NCBI RefSeq assembly: GCF_900090245.1
Contig: NZ_FMDN01000013.1
Location: 1 to 64,000, forward strand
Direction of reading: 5' to 3'
From: Micromonospora halophytica
GTDB lineage: Bacteria; Actinomycetota; Actinomycetes; Mycobacteriales; Micromonosporaceae
Length of the DNA stretch: 64,000 nucleotides
The position numbers and the translations under genes were made by a program. The notes beneath the pieces were generated by a model. That model saw only the letters and a program-made list of their open reading frames with translations, ran no database searches and was not told the DNA's origin. This document shows, in pieces, positions 32,701 to 37,597 of the stretch (the first letter of the stretch is position 1; each line of letters opens with the position of its first letter).

Positions 32701-33164
32701 AGGTCGTCCCTGGCCGGGTGGTCCGGTTCGGTGGTGGCGAGTTCGTCGTACGACAGCGTTCCCGCCGGGGCGTCGCCGGTGACCACCAGCCGGAGGTGCG
32801 GCGCAGCCCCGAGCCGCTGCGCCTGCGCGGCATCGGTGACGACCACCGTGGCACCGCTGTCGGACAGCAGATACTCCAGTTCGGCCTGGGACGACGCGGG
32901 GTTGAGCGGCACCCCGACGGCACCGGCGCGCACGATCGCGAGGTAGCTCTCCACGGTCGACACCGACTGGTGCAACCAGATGGCCACCCGGTCACCGCGC
33001 CGGACGCCCAGGCCCGCCAGGTGACCGGCGAGCCTGCGCGTCCGGGCCTCCAGATCGGTGTAGGTCACCGTCCGCCGGTCGTCCTCGAAAGCCACCTTGC
33101 CGGGAAAGCGGGCCGCGTTCTCCTTGAGTGCGACAGGTAGCGGCTTGATGAGATCGGTGCGCAC
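17748..33164 (-). CDS. Modular type I PKS I: AMP-ligase/ACP loading unit plus modules 1-3
   Basis: PKS of 5138 aa with a GTG start; AAGGA lies 11 nt upstream. Residues about 20-500 are an adenylate-forming ligase (YTSGTTGRPKG, AYGSTETCG, TGDLARRDDAGYF, PRTASGKIQRR) that should activate a free acid and load it on ACP-L (GFTS, Ser near 581). Module 1: KS Cys808, AT Ser1253 (YASH, methylmalonyl), a truncated DH remnant (His1559), B-type KR (LDD, Tyr2063), ACP Ser2230. Module 2: KS Cys2461, AT Ser2915 (GHSVG/HAFH, malonyl, the only malonyl AT here), a DH-like remnant without catalytic His, no KR, ACP Ser3489. Module 3: KS Cys3720, AT Ser4170 (YASH), KR with Ser4850 where the catalytic Tyr belongs, ACP Ser5020. 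A C-terminal docking segment ends AGLVQRALGKAS. Expected output: hydroxyl after module 1, ketones after modules 2 and 3. The starter acid cannot be read from the sequence. Confidence 0.97.
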   Translation of the reverse strand: MRTDLIKPLPVALKENAARFPGKVAFEDDRRTVTYTDLEARTRRLAGHLAGLGVRRGDRVAIWLHQSVSTVESYLAIVRAGAVGVPLNPASSQAELEYLLSDSGATVVVTDAAQAQRLGAAPHLRLVVTGDAPAGTLSYDELATTEPDHPARDDLGLDEVAWMFYTSGTTGRPKGVLSTQRNCLWSVASCYVPIPGLTDQDRVLWPLPLFHSLSHIACVLSVTVVGATARIMDGSSPQDVIRALHEEQPTFLAGVPTTYQHLVRAARQHGLSAPGLRIGLAGGAVLGAALRREFEETFGVPLVDAYGSTETCGAITINPPDGPRVDGSCGLPVPGVEVRIVDPTDGTDRPVGAEGEVWVKGPNVMVGYHNSPEATAEAMRDGWFRTGDLARRDDAGYFTICGRIKELVIRGGENIHPTEVEAVLRTVPGVADVAVAGVPHETLGEVPVAYVIPGPEGFDVQALLTRCREQLSAYKVPEQVHEVASIPRTASGKIQRRLLPEQPGRLVYAATDRHDALVDVGEPDAAVTAALRDRLSGLDERAQRSLLGDLVRTQAAVVLRRPGPDSIPVDRAFRDLGFTSAVIVELRDRLMASTGLRLPTSVIFDHPTPLALAGHLRAEILGVTRAAVEPAAVADPDEPIAVVGMACRLPGGVTGPEELWNLVAAGGDAVSEFPGDRGWDLDRLFDPDPDRAGTSYTNQGGFLHEAGLFDAGFFGISPREALAMDPQQRLLLETSWEALEQAGIDATSLRGDDVGVFAGVFGHGYGVGVEAPELEGFTATGSAASVASGRVSYVFGFEGPAVTVDTACSSSLVAVHLAVQALRQGECSLALAGGATVMATPATFVEFSRQRALAPDGRCKAFAASADGTGWAEGAGVVVLERLSVARERGHRILAVLRGSAVNQDGASNGLTAPNGLAQQRVIRRALAAAGLSPSDVDVVEGHGTGTVLGDPIEAQALLATYGQGRPAEQPLWLGSLKSNIGHAQAAAGVAGLIKMVQALRHGILPATLHVDVPTGEVDWSAGAVELLTEARDWHRNGRPRRAGVSSFGVSGTNAHVIVEEAPEEPAVDEAPHPGVVPLVVSARSAAALAGQAGRLAEFVERSGLPAGVAGALASRRAMWDERAVVVAGSAGEATTGLSALARGEHAAGVVTGRVGGAERIVWVFPGQGTQWVGMGRELIESSPVFAEQVTRCAAALEPWVDWSLVDVLRGDAEPELLDRVDVLQPATFAVMVGLAAVWTSVGVRPDAVVGHSQGEIAAACVAGALSLEDAARVVALRSRAIASTLSGRGGMASVALPEEDAATQLAPWADRVEIAAVNGPSSVVVAGEATALTEALEALQDRGVRVRRVAVDYASHTRHVEDIRDLLAESLAGVDAQAPTVPFYSSAIGGWIQDAGVVDGGYWYRNLRNQVRFGPAVADLLDQGYRVFLEVSAHPVLVQPISEIVADTDAVVTGTLRRDDGGLRRLLTSMAELFVRGVPVDWTRTCPPPAGWVDLPTYAFDHQHYWLQPTESATDATSLGQVPADHPLLGAVVGSPNSAGFTATSRWSLRSYPWLADHLVADTVLVPNAALVELTVRLGDLAATPVLDELTVDAPVVLPTRGGRDIQAVVGEPDETRRRSVEIWSRAAEAAVDAAWTRHAHGTLALAASRTNRPELGPATEVGLDGAAARDAGRYGMHPALLDAAVRTVIADGTLPSVWTGVTLLASGATAVHVRPGVTSPRGTGLTLTDATGQPVLTVDAVLGTPMSAEQAGGALPHDVLFRVDWIEQPLPVVDRAVDIVSVATGEDVAAAAAAAPEVLRYEAIGGDPRAAVHAALALLQAWLAEPALANTRLAVVTGDCAEPDAAAVWGLVRSAQSEHPGRIVLADLDDASRSVLPAVLLSGEPQLRVRDGVAEVPRLARVSPDLPGERRPLDPDGTVLITGGTGTLGATTARHLVTAHGVRHLVLVSRRGQAPDLHQELTALGALVTIAACDTADRAQLEAVLDAIPAEHPLTAVVHTAGLLDDGVLTELSPERVDTVLRPKLDAARHLHELTRDLDLAAFVLFSSAAGVLGNPGQANYAAANACLDAIARQRHRLGLPAVSLAWGYWTPVSAMTRHLGTADLHRNRRLGMSGLSAAEGMAILDAALGAAGSLVAAKLDVSALRRAAAGGDPVAPLLRGLAPAPRPTARATSGPVPLAKRLTGLAGPERTEILLDLVRRHAAEVLGHADADAVHPDRTFKDAGFDSLTAVELRNRLAATTGLTLSPAMVFDYPKPTALAEHLHATLLGGKPARPAELGVPATPTDEPIAIVAMACRFPAGVRSPEDLWRVVADGVDAVTEFPRDRGWDVDGLYHEDPDHEGTTYVRHGAFLDDAAGFDAAFFGISPVEALAMDPQQRLLLETSWETFERAAIDPTTLAGQDIGVFVGVNSHDYSTMTHRASGIEGFRLTGSSGSVVSGRVAYHYGFEGPAITVDTACSSSLVALHLAAQALRRGECTMALAGGVMVMGTLETFVEFSRQGGLAPDGRCKAFADGADGTGWSEGVGLLLVERLSEARRRGHQVLAVVRGSAVNSDGASNGLTAPNGPSQQRVIRKALADAGLRTSDVDVVEAHGTGTTLGDPIEAQALLATYGQDRPAGRPLRLGSVKSNIGHTQAAAGVAGVIKMVMSMRHGLLPRTLHVDRPSTKVDWSSGAVELLTEACDWPQTDQPRRAAVSSFGIGGTNAHVVLEAAPDLPVATAPQPEPEPTGFPTPVLVSARTPVGLRGQAGRLARFLDERHDMPLTGTAHALATTRAQLDHRAVVLAPDRRAACAGLGAVERGETGPMVVSGTPVTGKLAILFTGQGSQWAGMGRELAETFPVFRDAFDAACDAVDQHLGEHAARPLRDVVFASDGELLNQTMYTQGALFALETALFRLIESWGVRPDLLAGHSVGEITAAHVAGVLDLREAAKLVAARGRLMQDLPAGGAMVAVEATEADVAPLLAQAHGVACVAAVNGPDSVVISGDEHAVLAVAGELAGRGRRTRRLPVSHAFHSPLMAPMLDEFRAVVAGLSFRPGSIPIVSTSTGELASDGQLGTPDYWVDQARNAVLFSAAVTSLSERGATTFLELGPGGSLAAMALTTLGAPEQSCIAALRKDGAESIDIITAVAVLHVRGVAVDWTGLLGRRTAVTGTELPTYAFQHQRYWAGPDDTATGGAEALGATDARHPLLGTVIEVPGTGSLVLTGRLSPESPGLPPGGAPRVPAAVLLELLVTAGDEVGCGSLEDFVVETPLTIAQHGRTQVRVTVDAAGPDGRRAVAVHGRRDGVERGAWTRHARAVLVPGMPQPTFDLRDRSGSEITLPDDLADQAAAFTLHPLLVDAALRTLAGDDHRDLSTCAAVAVYAEGATALRLRTTPTQDGRHLLELADSSGEPVAVIGPLTLDGAAAEPAEPATEAQPAPLTRRLVPRGEAAGDAILGRLAGQAIAEQLRIVTDLVKESTAAVLGHRESDTIDGEQAFKSLGFDSLSAVRLRNRLQDFTGLSLPSTLVFDYPTPAVLAAHLRDELLGERRELPAATTRPPLSDEPIAIVAMSTRLPGGADTPEELWQLVLERRDAIGGFPVDRGWDLDGLYHPDPANPGTSYTRSGGFLYDAAQFDGGLFGISPREALAMDPQQRLLLETSWEALERAGIDPSSLKGSDVGVFTGIVHHDYVSRLHKVPDDVHGYLMTGAASSVASGRVSYVFGFEGPAVTLDTACSSSLVAMHLAAQALRQGECSMALAGGATVMASPDAFLEFSRQRGLSADGRCKAYAEGADGTGWSEGVGVVLMERLSVARERGHPVLAVLRGSAVNQDGASNGLTAPNGPSQQRVIRSALASAGLSPSDVDVVEGHGTGTALGDPIEAQALLATYGQGRDPERPLWLGSLKSNIGHTQAAAGVAGVIKMVQALRHETLPATLHVETPTTQVDWSAGAVRVLTEARDWPRGDRPRRAAVSSFGASGTNAHVILEEAPVAQDQPAQAEVPPSGVLPLVVTAGSAGALAGQAGRLVSFLKGSGEVPLAAVAGALSSGRATLGRRAVVVAGSHDEALTGLGALARGESSPTLVAGSVDVPGRIVWVFPGQGWQWVGMGRELLDTSPVFAERIAECAAALAPWTDWSLLDVLRGEAAAEILDRVDVLQPASFAVMVGLAAVWSSVGVRPDAVVGHSQGEIAAACVAGALSLPDAARVVTLRSQAIAAKLSGRGGMASVALPEDDTVARLAPWADRIDVAAVNSPSAVVIAGDAEALDEALEFLSGQGVRVRRVAVDYASHSRHVEDLRDTLADVLAGVDAQAPTIPFYSTVTGDWIRDAGVVDGAYWYRNLRNRVGFGPAVAELAEQGHAVFVELSAHPVLVQPVSEIVDGLVVGSLRRDDGGLPRLLASMAELFVRGVAVDWSRMLPPVSGRVDLPTYAFDHRHYWLHEADAATGAADAAEGTDSVFWTAVEHADLDSLAELLETASDDQRHALDTVVPVLADWRKKRREMSTAEKLRYHVTWQPLDREAAGVPGGRWLVVVPTAHAEDALLAELVAQGLDLVQLEVGEEDRTRERLTARLAAVLTEHDLTGVLSLLALDPATPGPTAVAATTLALVQALGDSAATAPLWCVTRGAVNIGIQDVVTAPAQAALWGLGRAVALERLDRWGGLVDLPASSDARTAQALLGVLNAAGDDQLAIRRSGSYRRRLVRKPVPEPAAGRRWQPRGTVVVTGGAEGLGRHAAVWLAQAGVDRLIVTTTADAPDDSVAQLRTELAGLGLPTVVESCADAERDAIAALVSATPAEQPLTAVVHAADVTQTSSVDDTGAGDLAEVFAAKVDTAMWLDGLFEDTPLDAFVVFSSIAGLWGGGGQGPSGAANAVLDALVEWRRARGLRGTSIAWGALDQIGVGMDEAALAQLRRRGVLPMAPAVAVAAMVQAVGDNEKFVAVADMDWGSFIPAFTSVRPSPLFADLPEARAALAASQPDTGNSDTAASLAESLRGVTDSEQNRILLRLVRGHASTVLGHGGAEGIGPRQPFQEVGFDSLAAVNLRNSLHAATGLRLPATLIFDYPTPEALVGYLRAELLREPDDELPVQEEELRRVLASVPIARFREAGVLEALLGLADGDAAVPEEKAPTEADDVELIDALDIAGLVQRALGKAS

Positions 33165-33204
33165 GGTGTGGCAGGTCCTTTCGAGGGCTGAGCGGAGAGA
33201 TCGC

Positions 33205-34398
33205 TCACCAGCTCACGGGGAGGTTCTTCACTGCGAAGACGGATCCCTGCAGGCGTAGTGGCACCTCGTCGGCGGGGACCGCCAACCGCAGGTCGGGGAA
33301 GGCCCGCAGGAGTGCCGACAGGCCGACACGCAGCTCGACGCGCGCCAGGTTCTGGCCGAGGCACTGGTGGACGCCGAAGCCGAACGCCACATGACCTGAG
33401 GTTTCCCGGTCGATGTCCAGCTTCGCCGGGCACTCGAACTTGGCCGGGTCACGGTTCGCCGCCGGCAGCGAGACCGTGACGGTGTCCCCCTTCTTGATCA
33501 CCTCGCCGTGCAGGGTGAGGTCTTCCAGTGCGGTGCGGTACGTGTGGTACTGGTTGACCGTGAGATAGCGCAGGAGCTCCTCGATCGCGGCGTCGAGCTT
33601 CGTCGGATCGGCGCGGAGCCGCGCCAGTTGGTCCGCGTGGTGCAGCAGCGCGAAGGTGCCGACGGCCAGCGCGCTCTCGGTGGTCTCGTAGCCCGCGAAC
33701 AGCAGCAGGGTGACAATGTTGCGCAGCTCTTCACCGGTCAGCTCCTCGTGGCCGACCAGGGTGCTGATCAGGTCGTCCTCGGGCTGCTTGCGGCGCCGCT
33801 CGATGACCTCGTCGAAGAACGCCCCCGCCTGCTCGTACGCGGCGGCGGCCTCCGCCGGGTCCGCCTCCGCGTCGTGCAGGAGGGTCACCGCGTGCAGGTA
33901 GCGGTCACGCTCTTCGTACGGCAGGCCGACCATCGCGGACAGCACCCGGAGCACGAGCGGCTTGGCGAAGGTCCCGACCAGGTCCGCCGGAGCCCCGTGT
34001 TCCCGCATGACCTCGATCTGCTCGGCCGCCACGGCCTCGACGTGCGCGGTCAGGCGACTCGTCCGTCGGACGGTGAACTCCCCGGTCAGCAGCCGGCGGT
34101 AACGGGTGTGCTCGGGCGGGTCCATGTGGATGAACATCCCGGGGATCAACGGGTGGGTCGGGATCACCTGCCCCTGGTGGGTGACCGGGAAGTGCCCGAC
34201 CTCGCAGCTGTGACTGAACCGCGGGTCGCTGAGGACCTCACGCACCAGCTCGTAGCTGGAGACGATCCAGCCGACATGCCCGTCCGGGTAGCGCATCCGC
34301 GCGAGCGGACGCTGTTCACGTAGCGTGTCGAATACCGCCGGCGGATCGAACTTGTCGGTCCGCGCCCACGGCACCTCGAAGGAAATGGCGTCGGTCAT
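33205..34398 (-). CDS. Cytochrome P450 (bacterial class I)
   Basis: Soluble P450 of 397 aa, usual length for actinobacterial enzymes that hydroxylate or epoxidise polyketides using ferredoxin electrons. It has the I-helix oxygen-activation motif AGYETTE, the K-helix EELLR and the heme loop FGFGVHQCLGQNLAR with Cys346 as thiolate ligand. An in-frame GTG 15 nt upstream (MKKDSM...) has no Shine-Dalgarno, whereas the ATG at 34398 (MTDAISF) has AAAAAGGA 4 nt upstream, so I use the latter. It sits 43 nt after the DUF5988-like gene and stops 40 nt before PKS I, in the same direction, so it is very probably in the PKS operon and oxidises its product or starter. No ferredoxin or reductase gene is visible nearby. 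The oxidation site cannot be predicted. Confidence 0.95.
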   Translation of the reverse strand: MTDAISFEVPWARTDKFDPPAVFDTLREQRPLARMRYPDGHVGWIVSSYELVREVLSDPRFSHSCEVGHFPVTHQGQVIPTHPLIPGMFIHMDPPEHTRYRRLLTGEFTVRRTSRLTAHVEAVAAEQIEVMREHGAPADLVGTFAKPLVLRVLSAMVGLPYEERDRYLHAVTLLHDAEADPAEAAAAYEQAGAFFDEVIERRRKQPEDDLISTLVGHEELTGEELRNIVTLLLFAGYETTESALAVGTFALLHHADQLARLRADPTKLDAAIEELLRYLTVNQYHTYRTALEDLTLHGEVIKKGDTVTVSLPAANRDPAKFECPAKLDIDRETSGHVAFGFGVHQCLGQNLARVELRVGLSALLRAFPDLRLAVPADEVPLRLQGSVFAVKNLPVSW

Positions 34399-34441
34399 GG
34401 AGTCCTTTTTCACTCAGGCATGATCTGCGGGCGAACGGCTT

Positions 34442-34657
34442 CTATTCGGCGATCTTCGTGCGGCCGGTCCACCGGAACACCGCCGCTTCGTATCCGTCCA
34501 CCGTCCGGTATTCACCGTCGTGGACGAAATGCTCGTAGCCGGCCCCGTGCCGAATCTTGAGCGTCTGCCCCAGTTCCGCCTTCGGGACACTGCGTTGTGC
34601 CTTCGGCAAACTGAGCGGTCCACCGCTGAGGATGACTTTTACTTGCGTGACACCCAT
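34442..34657 (-). CDS. Small DUF5988-like protein
   Basis: Protein of 71 aa. I choose the ATG at 34657 (MGVTQVKVILSGG) because GGAG lies 6 nt upstream; an upstream in-frame start at 34705 would lie in the leader and lacks one. Visible pattern: a short beta strand (VKVILSGGP), SVPKAELGQTLKIRHGAGYEH and a conserved-looking tail VFRWTGRTKIAE. I recall this layout from small actinobacterial DUF5988 proteins found in PKS/NRPS clusters, but that is from memory and the function of the family is unknown to me. No signal peptide, membrane segment or metal motif is visible. It lies between an oxidoreductase gene (137 nt upstream) and the P450 (43 nt downstream), all in one direction, so it is likely co-transcribed. 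A structural or chaperone-like accessory role is a guess only. Confidence 0.72.
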   Translation of the reverse strand: MGVTQVKVILSGGPLSLPKAQRSVPKAELGQTLKIRHGAGYEHFVHDGEYRTVDGYEAAVFRWTGRTKIAE

Positions 34658-34688
34658 CGTGATCTCCAACTCTCGCCGGGTCATTTCC

Positions 34689-34703
34689 GCCCGCGAAGCG
34701 GGC
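34689..34703 (-). other. Short hairpin in the leader of the DUF5988-like gene
   Basis: Perfect 6-bp inverted repeat GCCCGC/GCGGGC around a 3-nt loop, about 30 nt upstream of the DUF5988-like start codon and inside the 137-nt gap that follows the oxidoreductase gene. It has no following T-run. It could be an intra-operon attenuator or processing site, or may be chance in GC-rich DNA. Confidence 0.3.
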
Positions 34704-34794
34704 ACGAGATGACCAACCCCGATGTCATTGGTTCTCGCATTCGCGAGAGGCGATCAGGCTGCTCGTCCGCCGCCCTTGGCCAGGGTCGGCGTCG

Positions 34795-35757
34795 TCAATT
34801 GAGGTCGACGGGCTGGCCGGTGTGCATCGATTCGTAGGCAGCCTCGACGATCCGCTGCGTGCGCAGCCCGGCCTCGCCGTCGGGGCCGTTTCCCGCGCCG
34901 GTCTCGATCGTGCCGAGGAAGTCTCTGAGCATCGACGGGTAGGGGTCCTCCCCGCCCGGTTCCCGCCGTTCCCCGCCGGTGACGGCGTCGAATCCGCCGA
35001 GGAGCCGCGGAGCTGCGTCGTACTCCAGGCTCGCCTTGTCACCGATGAGGCTCAGGGCCGGGCCGCCCGCCGCCGACCGGCTCCAACCGCAGGTGAACGA
35101 GGCGACCACCCCACTGCGGTACGAGACGGTGAGCACTGCGGCGCTCTCTGGGCCCGCAGCTGCGCCGAGCACGCCGTTCGCCTGTGCGTACACCCGGGTC
35201 GCCGGTTCCCCGTCGAGCATCACGTCCACCAGGTCGAGCAGGTACGGGGCGTTGGCGGCGAGCGCTCCGCCGTTCACGCCGGCCGCCGGTGGAGTGTGGT
35301 ACGAGCCGTGGATGGTCGTCAGCGTGCCGACGACACCGTCGGCGATCCCGCGGCGGACCGCGGCGAACGCCTCGCCGTAGCAGGCCGGGGACGCGAGCGT
35401 GAGGCGAACGCCGGCCATGTCACAGGTGTCGACCATGGCCTTGACGTCCGAGCTCTTGACCGCCAGCGGCTGTTCGCAGAGCACGAACGCCTCCGCCTCG
35501 GCCATGCGCTCGACCGCGTCCCGGCGGCGGCCGACCTCGCTGGTGACCACGACGGCGTTGGAGCGCCACTCGAGCACCTCGTCCCAGTCGCCCGCGTAGG
35601 GCACACCGAGTTGCCCGGCGACGCCACGGGCCCGAGCCTGGTCGTCCGGCGGCCCGTCGGGGTCCGCGATGAGCAGCTCGACATCGGGCATGGCGTGCAG
35701 CAGTCGGACGTAGGTGTCCGCGTGCTCGGACGCCAGGGACAGGACGGTGACTTTCAT
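34795..35757 (-). CDS. Gfo/Idh/MocA-family protein with altered catalytic motifs
   Basis: Protein of 320 aa. ATG at 35757 is preceded by GAAGGGAG at 4 nt and overlaps the stop of the upstream oxidoreductase as ATGA, so the two are translationally coupled. An N-terminal Rossmann-like region (MKVTVLSLASEHADTY) lacks the usual GxGxxG glycines. The family EKP motif is LCEQP here (Lys to Gln), and the segment that normally holds the catalytic Asp and His reads GGALAANAPYLLDLVD, with no His. Cofactor binding and hydride transfer may therefore be weak or lost. The most economical reading is a partner subunit or regulatory paralogue of the intact neighbour; a different chemistry is also possible. Canonical members oxidise or reduce sugars, inositols or biliverdin with NAD(P). 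As part of the PKS operon it may help build the starter acid or a sugar, but this is inference. Confidence 0.85.
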   Translation of the reverse strand: MKVTVLSLASEHADTYVRLLHAMPDVELLIADPDGPPDDQARARGVAGQLGVPYAGDWDEVLEWRSNAVVVTSEVGRRRDAVERMAEAEAFVLCEQPLAVKSSDVKAMVDTCDMAGVRLTLASPACYGEAFAAVRRGIADGVVGTLTTIHGSYHTPPAAGVNGGALAANAPYLLDLVDVMLDGEPATRVYAQANGVLGAAAGPESAAVLTVSYRSGVVASFTCGWSRSAAGGPALSLIGDKASLEYDAAPRLLGGFDAVTGGERREPGGEDPYPSMLRDFLGTIETGAGNGPDGEAGLRTQRIVEAAYESMHTGQPVDLN

Positions 35758-36737
35758 GCGGCTCCCTTCACAGGCAGTTCCACGGCACGGCCCGACCACG
35801 CGGACTCCGCCGCGGCCTGGGTGATGCGGACTGCGGCCAGCGCGTCACGGGCCCCCAGGCGCGGCTCGGGCCCTCCGGTGAAGGCCTGGGCGAACTCCCG
35901 CATCTCGGCGGCGAACACGGATCCCCCGGCGTAGCCGAAGCCGCCGGCCTCACCGTCGGCGACCCGGACCTCCTGGGGCCACTCGGAGTCGTAGGTCAGC
36001 GTCCCTTCGGTACCGGAAACCTCGAACGCCACCCGGACGGGCGGTTTCGGGGTGGCCGTCCACCGGCTCACGACCTGGCTGATCGCGCCGTTGGTGTGAG
36101 TGAGGACGGCGATTCCGGTCGCGACCGCCCCCTCCGGGGCCGGCGCGGCGATCTCGCCCTGATAGCAGGCATGCACCCGGCTGACCTCCCCGAAGATCCA
36201 GTAGGCCAGGTCGACGCCGTGCAGCATCTGATCGGTCAGGATCCCGCCGGAGCGCGCGGACGCGTGGCCCGTCCAGGGGCGCGGGTGGTATGCGGAGAAG
36301 CGGAAGTGAGCGACGGTGCCCTTGCCGATCCGACCGGACGCCACCAGCTCGTGGAGCCGGGCGAAGGCGGGAGCGAACCGCACGTCGTGGGCCGGGTAGA
36401 GCCGTACACCGGCCCGCTCCGACGCGTCGACGATCTCCTCGGCCTCCGCGCTGGTGGCCGCCAGGGGCTTCTCGCAGACCACACCCACGCCCTTGCCGAT
36501 CGCGGCCAGCGCGATCTCCCGGTGGGTGCCGGTCGGGGTGCAGATGTCCACGACATCCGCGCCATCGAGTGCCTCGGTCAGGGAGCCGACGGCCCTGGCA
36601 CCGAACTCGCGGGCCAACTCGGCGGCACGGCCGTCGTCCGAATAGATGCGTACAGCCGCCCCGGCGCCGATCCACGCCTCCAGGTGGAAGCGTGCTATCA
36701 GTCCCGCGCCGATCAGCGCCACCTCAAGCTGCCGCAT
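35754..36737 (-). CDS. Gfo/Idh/MocA-family NAD(P)-dependent oxidoreductase
   Basis: Protein of 327 aa and first gene of the PKS-bearing operon. N-terminal Rossmann fold with GAGLIARFH (residues about 10-18), nucleotide-site acid IYSDDGR, the family motif CEKPLAATSAEAE with the conserved Lys, and the active-site stretch GGILTDQMLHGVDLAYWIFG with Asp and His spaced as in myo-inositol dehydrogenase relatives. It should be catalytically competent for hydride transfer at a hydroxyl or carbonyl of a polyol, sugar or cyclic substrate. The start at 36737 has only a weak TGGA upstream. Its stop overlaps the start of the degenerate paralogue by 4 nt. Such enzymes make aminocyclitol and deoxysugar precursors, so a role in starter-acid or sugar supply is reasonable but not shown. 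No glycosyltransferase or aminotransferase lies in the window to support a sugar. Confidence 0.92.
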   Translation of the reverse strand: MRQLEVALIGAGLIARFHLEAWIGAGAAVRIYSDDGRAAELAREFGARAVGSLTEALDGADVVDICTPTGTHREIALAAIGKGVGVVCEKPLAATSAEAEEIVDASERAGVRLYPAHDVRFAPAFARLHELVASGRIGKGTVAHFRFSAYHPRPWTGHASARSGGILTDQMLHGVDLAYWIFGEVSRVHACYQGEIAAPAPEGAVATGIAVLTHTNGAISQVVSRWTATPKPPVRVAFEVSGTEGTLTYDSEWPQEVRVADGEAGGFGYAGGSVFAAEMREFAQAFTGGPEPRLGARDALAAVRITQAAAESAWSGRAVELPVKGAA

Positions 36738-37264
36738 GGCAAATCCAGCCCTTCTTCCTGACGCCGGACCTACGGATACTCACAGGCGCGGTGGTCAATG
36801 CCTGATCAGATTCGCCCACCCCCTTGTCAGAGGCCATAACCAACGTGGGTAGTTCAGCGGGTGGTGGGGCCAGCCGACGCCTTTTACCGGCCTGGTTCGA
36901 TATCGTGAGGACGGGATTCCACGGCCGACTCCCGTCACCCGGGACGCCTACCCGTCCGGTCGATCAGTGGTGGCGCCGGCGGTGTCCGGCTGCGCCCACC
37001 GGAATGGCCACCGCGGCGGGGCCCCGGGTCCCGGCAGAGTCGCCGGGTGTCCGGCTTGACGTGGCTGGTGGAGACGCGCCCTTGCGGGTGGCAGCAGGGC
37101 GGGCATGCCGGTTCAGATGGTCCTCAAGGTTCCTACGCATCGTCGCTCGCGCAACGCGGCGCGCACTGGCGTGGCCACGGCCGCCGCGAGATCCGCACGC
37201 TCACGGGCGCCGGCACCGGCGCCGGCCGGGCAACACGGTGACCGTCAGCGGCGTCCGCCTGGGG
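36738..37264. other. Intergenic region upstream of the PKS operon
   Basis: No convincing gene in 527 nt: readable frames here are Arg/Pro/Gly-rich and lack family features. The part nearest 36737 (about 36738-36920) is relatively less GC-rich and should hold the promoter for the minus-strand operon. I see TTGACC near 36788 on the minus strand but no well-spaced -10 box, so I do not call a promoter. A hairpin at 37206-37223 belongs to the neighbouring gene's 3' end. Confidence 0.5.
37206..37223 (-). terminator. Candidate terminator hairpin after the small membrane protein
   Basis: GGCGCCG/CGGCGCC, 7 bp with a 4-nt loop, about 42 nt downstream of the stop of the minus-strand gene at 37265. There is no T-run, which is common in actinobacteria. 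It would separate that gene from the PKS operon. Confidence 0.35.
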
Positions 37265-37597
37265 TTAGTCCCGGAGGCGCTTGGCCTGCGGCTTCGGTCG
37301 GCCTGGCGGCACCAGCAGCGCTTTGCGCCACATCTCGCGTACGCCGAAGACGAACCAGTACGTCCCGATGCCGGCGATCACTCCGGACAGGAGGATCGTG
37401 CCCAGCGGCGGAGCCTCGCCGAACCGGCCACCGAAGCCTTCGAACGGCCCGTAGACAAGCATGTGCCGGACCGTGATCACCACCCCCGTCCAGCCGAAAC
37501 CCGCCAGCGCCAGCGCGATCATGCTGGAGGCCGCGAGCCCAGCCCACGAATCGCCCTGGACGGACCGAGGACGCCTACCCTTGGGGTGCCTTGGCAT
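37265..37597 (-). CDS. Small two-helix membrane protein, unknown function
   Basis: Protein of 110 aa. It has a basic N-terminus (MPRHPKGRRPR), a first hydrophobic helix at about residues 24-42 (MIALALAGFGWTGVVITV), a short loop with Gly/Pro, a second helix at about 66-86 (TILLSGVIAGIGTYWFVFGV) and a basic tail (GRPKPQAKRLRD). This is a believable inner-membrane protein with both termini probably cytoplasmic. I do not recognise a family. The ATG at 37597 has no clear Shine-Dalgarno. It is flanked by gaps on both sides and need not belong to either neighbour's operon. Confidence 0.55.
   Translation of the reverse strand: MPRHPKGRRPRSVQGDSWAGLAASSMIALALAGFGWTGVVITVRHMLVYGPFEGFGGRFGEAPPLGTILLSGVIAGIGTYWFVFGVREMWRKALLVPPGRPKPQAKRLRD

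Noticed and set aside
1..33164. Regularly spaced repeats suggestive of a repeat array
   Set aside because: They are homologous PKS domains at module spacing (about 5.2 kb), not CRISPR or satellite repeats. No CRISPR array, tRNA, rRNA, transposase or attachment site was found in the window.
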